DNA of 64,000 nucleotides from JBCCGI01 sp039029355 (GCA_039029355.1 JBCCGI010000035.1:1-64000); one strand, 5' to 3'; positions 45,452 through 54,198 are shown, counted from the stretch's first letter. A program made the numbers and translations. The notes: generated from the letters alone by a model not told the origin.

Positions 45452-45506
45452 GGGCGCATTCTAGCGCCGCGGGCCGCCGGTCCGACCCGGGAGGCCGAGT
45501 TCCTCG

Positions 45507-46202
45507 CTAGACCGCCGCTGCGCCCAGCTTAAGCCCGCTCGGGACCTCGAGGCCCAGGGCGTCGGCGGCCGGAAAGGTCAGCCCGCACGACGCGATGAAG
45601 GGCTTGAGGCGGTTGACGAACTCGCCCACCGCGTCGGCCGAGCGACGGCTGCGCAGCGACAGCTCGACGGCGCGCTCGTCGCCCCGCGTGCCCGGGCGCC
45701 CGAAGGCGGGCAGCGCGATCGCGAACCAGCGCTGGAAGAGCTCCTGGGCCCGCGGACGATTGGTGGGCTCGGCGCAGAAGTCGAGGAAGCGCGTAGGCCG
45801 CGGTCGGCTCGACGAGGCGTCGACGTAGGAGCGCGCGATCGCCGCGAACTCGCGCGACGCGCTGTCGACGTAGCCCTCCATCGCGACCTCTTCGGCGAGG
45901 TGGCAGACGTAGTACGCGACGCCGAACTCGAGCCGCGACTCGGGGTAGGGCAGCTCCTCGTTCCGGTCGCGCACGGCCGACTCAAGGTCCTGCCAACCGA
46001 GCTCGCCGTAGAGCACCTGCACCTCGCGGAAGAGCCGCAGCGCGAGGTTCAGGTCCTCGGCGATCTCGGCCTTCGTCTTCAGGTCGGTGATGTACTTGAG
46101 GCAGTGCCCGAGCATGTTGATCGCCATGATCTGGCGGTGGGCCTGGCTCTCCACGATCCGACGGAGGATCGGGCGTGCTTCTTCTTCGATCTGGATGGTC
46201 AT
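45507..46202 (-). CDS. Ferritin-like oxygenase (PaaA/PaaC-like?)
   Basis: The 231-residue, helix-rich protein has Glu/His patterns of a ferritin-like di-iron bundle: EEEARPILRRIVESQAHRQ, LNLALRLFREVQVLYGELG and VCHLAEEVAMEGYV. It recalls PaaA/PaaC of phenylacetyl-CoA epoxidase, but I cannot confirm the full ligand set, so the family call is tentative. ATG 46202 overlaps the ferredoxin stop (ATGA), so ferredoxin and candidate oxygenase are coupled. In an aryl-CoA operon it is the best candidate for the ring-activating oxygenase. Confidence 0.45.
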   Translation of the reverse strand: MTIQIEEEARPILRRIVESQAHRQIMAINMLGHCLKYITDLKTKAEIAEDLNLALRLFREVQVLYGELGWQDLESAVRDRNEELPYPESRLEFGVAYYVCHLAEEVAMEGYVDSASREFAAIARSYVDASSSRPRPTRFLDFCAEPTNRPRAQELFQRWFAIALPAFGRPGTRGDERAVELSLRSRRSADAVGEFVNRLKPFIASCGLTFPAADALGLEVPSGLKLGAAAV

Positions 46203-46570
46203 GAGGCCGAATCTCCGCCGGAGAGCATCCCGCCAGGGTCTCTTCCCGTCAACTTGTCGTCGGGAATGACCAGCCGCGCGACCGGGCGGCCGCCGACGAT
46301 GTGCTCTTCGATAATGGTGTCGACGTCGTCGACGGTCACGCCGCCGTACCAGACGCCTTCGGGATAGACGACCAGCGTCACGCCGCGCGCGCACTGGTCG
46401 AGGCAGCCCGCCTTGTTGGGGCGCACGATGCGCTTCAGGCCACGATCGTACAGCTTCTTCTTGAAGGCGGCCGCGACGTCGGCGCCTCCCTTGGATGCAC
46501 AGCAGCCGCGCGGATCCGAGGCGTCGCGGCCGTTGATGCAGATGAAGACGTGGTGTTGGAACTTGGCCAT
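46199..46570 (-). CDS. Thioredoxin-like [2Fe-2S] ferredoxin
   Basis: The 123-residue protein matches thioredoxin-like ferredoxins and the NuoE C-terminal fold: HVFICINGRDASDPRGCC supplies the first Cys pair and AGCLDQCARGVTLVVYPEGVWYGGV the second. It is an electron carrier. Coupling to the downstream ferritin-like gene suggests that it reduces that enzyme. The acyl-CoA dehydrogenase gene begins 5 bp away on its 5' side. Confidence 0.85.
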   Translation of the reverse strand: MAKFQHHVFICINGRDASDPRGCCASKGGADVAAAFKKKLYDRGLKRIVRPNKAGCLDQCARGVTLVVYPEGVWYGGVTVDDVDTIIEEHIVGGRPVARLVIPDDKLTGRDPGGMLSGGDSAS

Positions 46571-46575
46571 TGGGC

Positions 46576-47727
46576 TCAGGGGCGGTCGAGCACCGCCTTG
46601 CCGATGATCAGCTTCTGGACTTCGCTCGTGCCCTCGTAGATCCGCAGCGCGCGCACCTCGCGATAGAGGCGTTCGACGAGCGTGCCGCGCTTGACGCCCA
46701 GGCCGCCGAAGTGCTGGACGGCGCGGTCGCAGACGTAGCCGGCTGTCTCCGTCGCGAAGAGCTTGGCGCGGGCGACGGCGAGCGGCGCTCCGTCGTCGTC
46801 CTCGTCGGAAAGCGCAGCGGCCTCGTCCGTCAGGAGCTGCGCCGCGCGGAGGCGCGTGTCCATCTCGGCCAGGTCGAAGCGCAGCCCCTGGTTAGCCGCA
46901 AGCGGCTTGCCGAACTGCACGCGCTCGCGCAGCCGCCGTCGCGACTCGTCGAGCGCGCGCCGCGCAAAGCCGCACGCGGCCGCCGCGACCGAGGTCCGGA
47001 AGCGGGCCAGCGTGGCGAGCGCGAGGTCGAGGCCGCGCCCCTCCTCGCCCAGCAGAAAGGCCGCGGGGATCTCGCAGTCCTCGAGCACGACGTCGCCGAT
47101 GAGGTGCGGTGCGATCACGTCGAAGGGCGTGACGTCCAGCCCCCACGCATCCCCCGGCACGAAGAACATCGTCAGGCCGTCCTTGTCGCCCGGCTCGCCC
47201 GACGTGCGCGCGAGTACCGAGTAGAAGTGCGCCAGCGGGACGTTGGAGATGAAGGTCTTGCGGCCGGTCAGGCGCCACCCAGAGGTCGTGCGCTCGGCGC
47301 GCGTCGAGACGTCGGTGAGCGAGGAGCCCGCCTCCGGCTCGGTCAGCGCGAAGGCCGCGATCTGCTGCCCCGCGGCGACGCCGGGCAGGACCTGGGCGCG
47401 GAGCTCCTCGCCGCCGCCGCGCGCGACGGCGTAGGACCCCAGCCCCTGCATCACGAACATCACGTCGAGCATGCCGCTGTGGTAGGCGAGCTCGTCGCGC
47501 ACGGCGCACAGGGCGCGCACCGACACCTGGTCGTCCGGCGCAAGACCGCCGGACTCGGCGCCACCGTCGCGGTGCGGCACGGTCCAACCGAGGAGCTCGG
47601 CCGACGCGAGGGCGGTCAGCGCGCCGCGTGCCTCGTCCTCGAGCTCGTCGATCTGCTCGAGCGCGTCCGCGCTCTCCTCGCCAACGCCCCGCGCGCGGGC
47701 GCGGAGCTGCTCGATCGCCTCGCTCAC
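46576..47727 (-). CDS. Acyl-CoA dehydrogenase
   Basis: The 383-residue protein is a typical ACAD: FALTEPEAGSSLTDVSTRA (FAD-binding), WRLTGRKTFISNVPLA, and RIYEGTSEVQKLIIGKAVL at the C-terminus with the usual catalytic Glu region. It oxidises an acyl-CoA to the enoyl-CoA. Its 5' end overlaps the enoyl-CoA hydratase stop (ATGA). It probably acts on ring-opened dicarboxylic acyl-CoA intermediates in this operon. Confidence 0.92.
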   Translation of the reverse strand: MSEAIEQLRARARGVGEESADALEQIDELEDEARGALTALASAELLGWTVPHRDGGAESGGLAPDDQVSVRALCAVRDELAYHSGMLDVMFVMQGLGSYAVARGGGEELRAQVLPGVAAGQQIAAFALTEPEAGSSLTDVSTRAERTTSGWRLTGRKTFISNVPLAHFYSVLARTSGEPGDKDGLTMFFVPGDAWGLDVTPFDVIAPHLIGDVVLEDCEIPAAFLLGEEGRGLDLALATLARFRTSVAAAACGFARRALDESRRRLRERVQFGKPLAANQGLRFDLAEMDTRLRAAQLLTDEAAALSDEDDDGAPLAVARAKLFATETAGYVCDRAVQHFGGLGVKRGTLVERLYREVRALRIYEGTSEVQKLIIGKAVLDRP

Positions 47728-48530
47728 CCTCGCGCCCCCGTCGAGCGGAAGTCCGGCTTGCGCTTCTCGCCGAAGGCCTCGAAGGCCTCGCGGTAGTCAG
47801 GGTGCTTCATGCACTCGCCCTGCACCCAGCCCTCGGCCTGCATCGCCTCGCCGAGCGTCATCGACGCCTCTGCGTTCAGCATGCGCTTGGTCACCGCCAG
47901 CCCCATCGACGGTCCGTCGGCCAGGCGGCGGGCCCACTCGGCGGTGGTGGCTTCCAGCTCGTCCTGGGGCACGACGCGGTTGTAGAGCCCGATCTCGTAG
48001 GCGCGGGCGGCGTCGATGAACTCGCCGCCCATCAGCAGCTCGGAGGCGTGCCCCAGCCCCACGATGCGCGGAAGCAACCAGGCCGCCCCCATGTCGGCGC
48101 CCGAGAGCCCGACCTTGGTGAAGAGGAAGGCGATCTTGGCGCTGTCGGCCGCGATGCGTAGATCCGCAGCGATCGCCATCACGGCCCCCGCCCCGCAGGT
48201 CGTCCCGTTGAGCGACGCGACGATCGGCTTCTCCAGCTTGCGCATGTTCTCGATCAGGTCGCAGGTCATGCGCGTGAAGGCGAAGAGCCGCTCCTCGGGC
48301 ACGTCGAACAGTCTGCCGATGATGTCGCGCACGTCGCCGCCGGAGCAGAAGGCGCGCCCGGTGCCGGTCAGCACCACGGCCCGCACGTGGTCGTAGTCCT
48401 GCAGCGCCGCGAAGGCGTCGCGCAGCTCGGCGTACGAGTCGAAGGTGAGGGCGTTGAGGCGGTCGGGGCGGTCGAGCCGGATGGTCGCGACGCCGTCGTC
48501 CTCGGAATAGCGGAAGTGCCGGGGGTTCAT
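47724..48530 (-). CDS. Enoyl-CoA hydratase/isomerase family protein
   Basis: The 268-residue crotonase has TGTGRAFCSGGDVRDI and NGTTCGAGAVMAIAADLRIAA forming the oxyanion hole, then KVGLSGADMGAAWLLPRIVG. The hydratase Glu positions are not obvious (GLSGADMG in place of GLxPGxGG), so it could be a ring hydrolase or isomerase of the superfamily and not a simple hydratase. It overlaps the acyl-CoA dehydrogenase start. A 190-bp spacer with a strong hairpin separates it from the RidA-like gene. Confidence 0.88.
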   Translation of the reverse strand: MNPRHFRYSEDDGVATIRLDRPDRLNALTFDSYAELRDAFAALQDYDHVRAVVLTGTGRAFCSGGDVRDIIGRLFDVPEERLFAFTRMTCDLIENMRKLEKPIVASLNGTTCGAGAVMAIAADLRIAADSAKIAFLFTKVGLSGADMGAAWLLPRIVGLGHASELLMGGEFIDAARAYEIGLYNRVVPQDELEATTAEWARRLADGPSMGLAVTKRMLNAEASMTLGEAMQAEGWVQGECMKHPDYREAFEAFGEKRKPDFRSTGARG

Positions 48531-48660
48531 TAGGGCGGGTAGGTTAGCGTCTGGGCCGAAAGGGGCAAAACCGGGCCCGAATCGGGCCGCAATCGCCCCG
48601 GTGAGGCGGCGGCAGGCGCGCCGGGGAGCAGCCTCGGTGGCACCGCGGCTCGCTTGCTAG

Positions 48661-48696
48661 CCGGCTCTATCGAGTCGGCTCAGTCGATCGAGCCGG
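48661..48696. terminator. Strong stem-loop within the operon spacer
   Basis: The left arm 48661-48673 pairs with the right arm 48684-48696 at 12 of 13 positions (core CCGGCTC/GAGCCGG) around a 10-nt loop. It lies 25 bp after the RidA-like stop and ~130 bp before the enoyl-CoA hydratase on the minus strand, with no T run. It could be an intra-operon terminator, attenuator or mRNA-processing site. Confidence 0.45.
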
Positions 48697-48720
48697 CGCC
48701 TATCAAGCGCGAGCCCCGGC

Positions 48721-49137
48721 CTAGCGCTCGGGCAGGACCGCGGTCGCCTCGATCTCGACCAGCGCGCCCGGCTCGAGCAGGTCGGCCACCTGCACCAGCG
48801 CCATCGCCGGGTAGTGCCGCCCCATCACGTCGCGGTAGGCGGCGCCGATCTCCTTCAGCCGCTCGACATAGGCGCGCTTGTCGACCACGTAGACGGTGAG
48901 GCGCACCACGTGCTCCGGCCAGCCGCCGGCCTCCTTCACGACCGCCGCCACGTTGTCGAGCGCCTGGCGAAACTGGCCGACGAAGTCGCCGGGGGCGACG
49001 AGCTCCTGGTCGGCGTTCCAGGCGATCTGCCCCGCCACGAAGAGCAGCTTGCCGCCGCCCTGCACCAGCATGCCGTTGCTGTAGCCGCGGGCCGGCTTCC
49101 ACCCGGCGGGGTGGACGGGGTCGATGCGCATGCCCAT
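48721..49137 (-). CDS. RidA/YjgF family protein, catalytic Arg missing
   Basis: The 138-residue protein has the Rid fold: GMLVQGGGKLLFVAGQIAWN, FRQALDNVAAVVKEAGG, VVRLTVYVVDK and ALVEIEATAVLP. The imine/enamine deaminase Arg in the RidA motif YPARS is replaced (YPAMALVQV), so it belongs to another Rid subgroup and may have a different activity. Its start shares a base with the SDR stop (TGATG). Rid proteins accompany amino-aromatic CoA pathways, where imine intermediates arise. Confidence 0.88.
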   Translation of the reverse strand: MGMRIDPVHPAGWKPARGYSNGMLVQGGGKLLFVAGQIAWNADQELVAPGDFVGQFRQALDNVAAVVKEAGGWPEHVVRLTVYVVDKRAYVERLKEIGAAYRDVMGRHYPAMALVQVADLLEPGALVEIEATAVLPER

Positions 49138-49931
49138 CAGGCCCTCCGCTGGACCGTGCCGGACCCGTCAAGCTCGAGCAGCACGCCCGAGTAGGACTCG
49201 GTCAACGCCTCCCAGACCGCCCCGGCGCACTGCTGCATCGTGACGAGCTCGCCGCCGGGATTCTGGCCGCGGAACCAGTCGCGCCACTCGGGTTCGCCCT
49301 TGTCGCTACGCTCGGCGTACGAGCGGATGTGGCCGTCGATCATGGGCGAATCGACGTAGTGCGGGCACACCGCGTTGATCGTGACGCCGGTGCCTTCCAG
49401 CTCCTTGGCCACGGCGAGCGTGTACCCCACCACGGCGAACTTCGAGGCGCAGTAGGGCGACATGTTCGCATAGCCGACCAACCCGGCCGACGACGCCATG
49501 TTCACGATCCGGCCGTAGCCGCGCCGCTCCATGTCGGGCAGGAGCGCCTCGATCATGCGGCGCGCGCCGTGGAAGTTGAGGTCGAGCTGGCGCTGGTACA
49601 CGTCCTCGCTGCCCTCGCGCGGCTTCAGCACCCGGTGGACCTCCGCCACGCCGGCGTTGTTGACCAGCCAGTCGACCGGACCGATGGCGCTGGAGACCAT
49701 GCGGGCCTCCTCCATCGCGCGCTCGACCGAGGCGCCGTCGGTCACGTCGAACGCGAGCGGCCAGGCATGGCCGCCGCCCTTGCGGATGTCCTCGGCGACG
49801 GTCTTGCAGCGCGCCTCGTCGCGGGATGCGATGAGCACGGTCGCGCCTTCGGCGGCGATGCGCCGCGCGACGACCTCGCCGATGCCTCGGCTTCCGCCCG
49901 TTACGAGGGCGACGTGTTCCCCAGCTACCAT
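49137..49931 (-). CDS. Short-chain dehydrogenase/reductase
   Basis: The 264-residue SDR has VTGGSRGIGEVVARRIA (NAD(P) site), NNAGV and the catalytic Ser-Tyr-Lys in MASSAGLVGYANMSPYCASKFA. It is the first gene of the minus-strand operon, coupled to the RidA-like gene. A hydroxyacyl-CoA or ring-diol dehydrogenase step would fit. Only 26 bp separate its ATG from the divergent Old Yellow Enzyme ATG. Confidence 0.9.
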   Translation of the reverse strand: MVAGEHVALVTGGSRGIGEVVARRIAAEGATVLIASRDEARCKTVAEDIRKGGGHAWPLAFDVTDGASVERAMEEARMVSSAIGPVDWLVNNAGVAEVHRVLKPREGSEDVYQRQLDLNFHGARRMIEALLPDMERRGYGRIVNMASSAGLVGYANMSPYCASKFAVVGYTLAVAKELEGTGVTINAVCPHYVDSPMIDGHIRSYAERSDKGEPEWRDWFRGQNPGGELVTMQQCAGAVWEALTESYSGVLLELDGSGTVQRRA

Positions 49932-49957
49932 CCCCGTACGGTACTCTCTGCGCGGTC

Positions 49958-51451
49958 ATGTCCGAAGCGAAGAAGACGACGCGCATGCCGATCCCGGCGG
50001 CGCGCTGGCCCGCGCGCGAGGAGGCGCGGTCGAGCCGCTTGTTCTCGCCGCTCCGCGTCGGCGCGTTCGATTCCCGGACACGGACCTGGGTCCCAGCAAT
50101 GGTCCCGTGGCGCGCGACCGAGGAGGGCTTCGTCACGCGCGAGGTTCGAGACTGGTATGGCCGCTTCGCCGACGGACGCCCGGGCGTTCTGGTCGTCGAG
50201 GCAACCGGCATCCGGGATGTGCCCAGCGGCCCGCTCCTGCGCATCGGACACGACCGCTTCCTGCCGGGGCTCCGCGAGCTGGTCGAGGTCGTCCGCGAGC
50301 GCTCCGCCGGCGAGACGCGGCTCGTGATCCAGGTGATCGACTTCCTCGCGATCAAGCGGCGGCCGCCAAAGGACAAGTTCGTGCGGCGCTTCCTGACGCT
50401 CCGCGAAGAACACCGCGAGGCCCTGGCGCAGCGCGGCAAGCCCGCGGCGACCGGCGCCGACGAAGAGGTCCGCGAGGCGCTGTTGGCCCTGCCCGAGGAG
50501 GACCTCCTGGCCGCGCTCTCGCCCCGCGAGCGCGAGGACCTGCAGCGGGGCTATCGCGAGCGCGTCGACGACCTGCACCTCCCCCACGTGCGCGAGCTGC
50601 CGGCCGTGCTCCCCGGGCTCTTCGCCGATGCCTCCGAGCGCGCGGCGGCGGCGGGCTTCGACGGGGTCGAGCTGCACTTCGCGCACGCCTACACGATGGC
50701 CTCGTTCCTGTCGCGCACCAACCACCGCACCGACGGCTACGGCGGTTCGCCCGAGGGGCGCATCCGCCTCCCGCTCGAGGTCGTCGCCGCGGTCCGCGAG
50801 CGCGTGGGCACCGACTACACCGTGGGCTGCCGCTTCCTGGCCGACGAGGTCGTCGAGGGCGGCAGCCGAGTCGAGGACGCCGCCTTCTACGGCGAGCGCC
50901 TCGCCGCCGCCGGGCTCGACTTCCTCTCGCTCTCGAAGGGCGGCAAGTTCGACGACGCCCGCCAGCCGCGGGTCGGCGAGGCCGCCTACCCCTACACCGG
51001 CGAGAGCGGGCACGAGTGCATGCCGACCGTACGGATCGGTGGAGTGGGCCCGTTCGGCCGCAACCTCGGCGCCGCGCGGGTCGTCCGCGAGCGCATCCGC
51101 GCGGCGGGCTACGAGACGCCGATCGTCGCGGCCGGCGGCATCAACTCGTTCGAGCTCGCCGAGGCCGCGCTGGAGCGCGGCGACTGCGACCTCGTCGGCG
51201 CCGCGCGCCAGTCGCTCGCGGACCCCGATTGGTGGCGCAAGATCGAGCTCGGCCGAGGCGAGGAGACGCGCCGCTGCGTCTTCACCAACTACTGCGAGGC
51301 GTTGGACCAAAAGCACGTGCCGGTCACCTGCCAGCTGTGGGACCGCGACTTCGACGCGCCGGATCCGGGCGGCGCCGAGCCGCGCCGCACCCCCGACGGC
51401 AAGCGCCGGCTCGTGGCTCCGCCCTGGTCCGGGGTCGACGAGCGCGGCTAG
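49958..51451 (+). CDS. Old Yellow Enzyme-family NADH:flavin oxidoreductase
   Basis: The 497-residue TIM-barrel flavoprotein has VPAMVPWRATEEGF, FDGVELHFAHAYTMASFLS with NHRTDGYGGS, and IVAAGGINSFELAEAALERGDCDLVGAARQSLADPDW at the phosphate-binding end. The Cys-containing C-terminus (CVFTNYCEALDQKH) may bind a metal or be structural. An ATG at 49985 is an alternative start. OYE-type domains form half of 2-aminobenzoyl-CoA monooxygenase/reductase, so its place beside an aryl-CoA operon is suggestive; it has no fused monooxygenase half here. Confidence 0.85.
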   Translation: MSEAKKTTRMPIPAARWPAREEARSSRLFSPLRVGAFDSRTRTWVPAMVPWRATEEGFVTREVRDWYGRFADGRPGVLVVEATGIRDVPSGPLLRIGHDRFLPGLRELVEVVRERSAGETRLVIQVIDFLAIKRRPPKDKFVRRFLTLREEHREALAQRGKPAATGADEEVREALLALPEEDLLAALSPREREDLQRGYRERVDDLHLPHVRELPAVLPGLFADASERAAAAGFDGVELHFAHAYTMASFLSRTNHRTDGYGGSPEGRIRLPLEVVAAVRERVGTDYTVGCRFLADEVVEGGSRVEDAAFYGERLAAAGLDFLSLSKGGKFDDARQPRVGEAAYPYTGESGHECMPTVRIGGVGPFGRNLGAARVVRERIRAAGYETPIVAAGGINSFELAEAALERGDCDLVGAARQSLADPDWWRKIELGRGEETRRCVFTNYCEALDQKHVPVTCQLWDRDFDAPDPGGAEPRRTPDGKRRLVAPPWSGVDERG

Positions 51452-51496
51452 CGCGGTTTCCGCGTCGGGATCGGGGCGCGGCGCTAGAATTCCGCC

Positions 51497-53158
51497 GTGC
51501 CCAAGCAGGTCGTCCTCACTTTCCCCCCCTCCGCCGAAGCCCCGCCGCTGGCCGAAACGCCCGAGTTGATCCGCCTCGCCGCCGAGGCGCTCGGCGTCGA
51601 GCGAGACGGCGTCGGAGCGGTGCGGCCGCGACGCGTCTCCTTCGACGGCCGCCGCCGGCGCCGGGTATGGCGCGCCGAGCTGGACGTCTGGGGGCCCGGC
51701 GAGGCGGCCCCCCCCGCCCCCGCGACCACGCCGCCGACCATCTCCGCGCCGAGCGCCGACGCTCCGCACGCGGTCATCGTCGGCTCGGGCCCGGCGGGGC
51801 TCTTCGCGGCGCTCGACCTCCTCGCTGGCGGGTGGAACGCCACCGTGCTCGAGCGCGGCGCCGACGCCCAGACCCGGCGCCGCCCGATCGCGGAGCTCAA
51901 CCGCGGCCGGCCGGCCGACCCCGACTGCAACTACTGCTTCGGCGAGGGCGGAGCCGGCACCTATTCCGACGGCAAGCTCTACACGCGCGCCGCGGCCGGC
52001 GACGACGTCCGCGAGGTGTTCGAGCAACTCGTCGCCCACGGCGCGCCGCCCGAGATCCTGGTGCACTGGCGGCCGCACATCGGCTCGAACCGCCTGCCGA
52101 AGGTCGTCACCGCCATGCGCGAGACGATCCGGCATTCGGGCGGACAGGTGCTGTTCGGCGCCCGCGCCGAGAAGCTGCGCACGCGCGCCGAAGGCGAGCG
52201 CAGGCGCGTTCAGGCCGTCGTCTACCGCGACCTCGCGACCGGCGAGCCGCGCCGCCTCGACTGCGACGCGGTCGTCCTGGCGACCGGTCACAGCGCGCTC
52301 GACGCCGTGCACATGGCGCGCCGCGCCGGGGCGAGCCTCGCCCCGAAGGGCTTCAGCCTGGGCGTGCGCATCGAGCATCCGCAGCCGTGGCTCGACGAAC
52401 GCCAGTACGGCGGCCTGCGCGCCGAGTGCGAGCTGCCCGCGGCCTTCTATGAGATCACCGCCCAGGCGGGCGGCCGCGGCGTCTACAGCTTCTGCATGTG
52501 CCCGGGCGGCTTCATCGTGCCGGCGATGACGGCGCCGAACCGGGTGGTCGTCAACGGAATGAGCCTGTCGCGACGCGACTCGCCCTTCGCCAACTCCGGC
52601 CTGGTCGTGCAGGTCGAGCCCGAGGACTGGTGCGGCGGGCGCGGGGTCTCGTGGGGCTGGCTGGACCTGCTCGGCACCGACCGCCTCCCCGACCGCCCCG
52701 AGGACGACCCGCTGTTCGGCATCCGCCTGCAGGTCGCGCTCGAGGAGCGCGCGGCGCAGGCCGGCGGGGGCAACAACCGCGCACCCTCGCAGCGCGCCGA
52801 CGCCTTCGCCGACGGACAGAAGGAAGCCCCCGCGCCGCTGCCGACCAGCTATCGCCCCGGCCTCGCCCCGGTCGACCTGGCCGCGATGCTGCCGCGCGGC
52901 GTCGCGCGCAGGATGCGCAGCGCGCTGCGCGACTTCGACCGCAAGCTTCCCGGCTACGCCTCGGACATCGGGCAACTGGTCGGCGTCGAGACGCGCACCA
53001 GCTCGCCGGTCCGCGTCGCGCGCGACGAGGAGACGCTCGAGAGCCCGGAGGTTGCCGGGCTCTACCCCGCGGGCGAAGGCGCGGGCTACGCCGGCGGCAT
53101 CGTATCGGCGGCGCTGGACGGCCGGCGCGTCGCCCGTTCGGCGCTGGCGTCGCGCTAG
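51497..53158 (+). CDS. COG2509-type FAD-dependent oxidoreductase
   Basis: The 553-residue protein has a small N-terminal domain, then VIVGSGPAGLFAALDLLAGG (FAD dinucleotide site), CNYCFGEGGAGTYSDGKLYTR and GVRIEHPQPWLDERQYG. The C-terminus is GLYPAGEGAGYAGGIVSAALDGRRVA. These features fit the widespread, poorly characterised COG2509/BaiN-like FAD-dependent dehydrogenase group. The start is GTG 51497. Its TAG stop lies inside GCTAGC at 53154-53159, the left target duplication of the IS481-family element. Confidence 0.88.
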   Translation: MPKQVVLTFPPSAEAPPLAETPELIRLAAEALGVERDGVGAVRPRRVSFDGRRRRRVWRAELDVWGPGEAAPPAPATTPPTISAPSADAPHAVIVGSGPAGLFAALDLLAGGWNATVLERGADAQTRRRPIAELNRGRPADPDCNYCFGEGGAGTYSDGKLYTRAAAGDDVREVFEQLVAHGAPPEILVHWRPHIGSNRLPKVVTAMRETIRHSGGQVLFGARAEKLRTRAEGERRRVQAVVYRDLATGEPRRLDCDAVVLATGHSALDAVHMARRAGASLAPKGFSLGVRIEHPQPWLDERQYGGLRAECELPAAFYEITAQAGGRGVYSFCMCPGGFIVPAMTAPNRVVVNGMSLSRRDSPFANSGLVVQVEPEDWCGGRGVSWGWLDLLGTDRLPDRPEDDPLFGIRLQVALEERAAQAGGGNNRAPSQRADAFADGQKEAPAPLPTSYRPGLAPVDLAAMLPRGVARRMRSALRDFDRKLPGYASDIGQLVGVETRTSSPVRVARDEETLESPEVAGLYPAGEGAGYAGGIVSAALDGRRVARSALASR

Positions 53159-53159
53159 C
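53154..53159. repeat. Target-site copy GCTAGC (left of IS481-family element)
   Basis: This 6-bp palindrome is the left flank of the IS and contains the stop codon of the upstream flavoprotein gene. Identical copies lie at 54193-54198 and 54394-54399. Confidence 0.75.
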
Positions 53160-54192
53160 TGTCCGTTCCAGGCAGGTTGTTCACCCGAATCTCTCCGGGC
53201 TCATGGGGGTGCTAACAAAGCCCTCAACCCCGGAGAGACCGAGTGAAGCTGCATGCTAACGCGAGAACTACGCCCGTCACCCGTCAGCTGCTTGTGGAGC
53301 GCGTGGCCCAGCAAGGCTGGGACGTCGAGTCGGCCGCCGAGTCCGTCTCGATCAGTGTCCGGACGGCCTATAAGTGGCTGCGACGCTGGAGGGATGAGGG
53401 GCTGGCCGGCCTCTCCAGGACCGCTCGTCGGCGCCACACTCAATCCCTCACCGCACACCGGCCCGCAAACAACGCCGAATCAAGAAGCTGCGTAGCCAGA
53501 GGCTGACGGCCCGGCAGATCGCCGGGCTGATGAAGATGGCCAGGTCGACGGTTTCGGCAGTGCTGGTGCGGCTAGGACTGAACCGGCTCAAGGCCCTCGA
53601 GGCCAAGGAACCCGCCAACCGTTACGAACGGGCGCGTCCCGGCGAGCTGGTCCACCTGGACATCAAGAAGCTCGGCAGAATCAAGGGAGTCGGTAAGCGC
53701 ATTCACGGCGACCGAAGCGTGCGATGGCGGGGTGCTGGATGGGAGTTTGTCCATGTGTGCGTCGACGACCACAGCCGAGTGGCGTACGTCGAGGTCCTGC
53801 GCGATGAGAAGGGCGACACGGCCGCGGGATTCCTGACGCGAGCAGTCGAGTGGTTTGCCTCGCTGGGTATCCGCGTCGAGCGAGCTCTCACCGACAACGG
53901 CTCGTGCTACCTCTCGCGGACCTACCAGGACAGGTGCCGCGAGCTCGGCGTCCTCCCAAAGCGCACTAGGCCCTACCGCCCTCGAACGAACGGCAAGGCC
54001 GAGCGCTTCATCCAAACGCTGCAGCGCAAATGGGCCTACGCAAGGCCCTATCGCAGCTCGGCTTGGAGGACTCGTGCTCTCCAGCCTTGGGTCGAGCACT
54101 ACAACCGCGTCCGTCCAGACGGCAGTCTGAACTACCAGCCACCCGTGTCCCGGATCGCGGGATCCGGGTGAACAACCTGCCTGGAACGGACA
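53160..54192 (+). mobile_element. IS481-family insertion sequence
   Basis: The 1033-bp element has perfect 28-bp terminal inverted repeats at 53160-53187 and 54165-54192, starting TGTCCGTTCC as in IS481. It is flanked by 6-bp direct copies of GCTAGC, which match the NCTAGN target known for IS481. Its single transposase gene is split by a frameshift near 53421. The intact ends suggest a recent insertion. Confidence 0.92.
53243..54171 (+). pseudogene. Frameshifted IS481-family transposase
   Basis: The GTG at 53243 opens MKLHANARTTPVTRQLL and a helix-turn-helix (ESAAESVSISVRTAYKWLRRW). Near 53421-53425 the frame must shift to join the part that reads PHRTPARKQRRIKKLR and continues as LMKMARSTVSAVL. 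A single missing base explains this. The catalytic half keeps the DDE residues: VHLDIKKLG, ALTDNGSCY and TNGKAERFIQTL. There is no obvious slippery site, so programmed frameshifting is less likely than a mutation or a sequencing error. Confidence 0.88.
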
Positions 54193-54198
54193 GCTAGC
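54193..54198. repeat. Target-site copy GCTAGC (shared by IS481-family element and MITE-like element)
   Basis: This middle copy of GCTAGC is both the right flank of the IS481-family element and the left flank of the inverted-repeat element at 54199-54393. Confidence 0.7.

Noticed and set aside
49925..52975. 1016-codon minus-strand frame opposite the OYE and flavoprotein genes
   Set aside because: Both plus-strand proteins have clear cofactor motifs; the minus frame has none.
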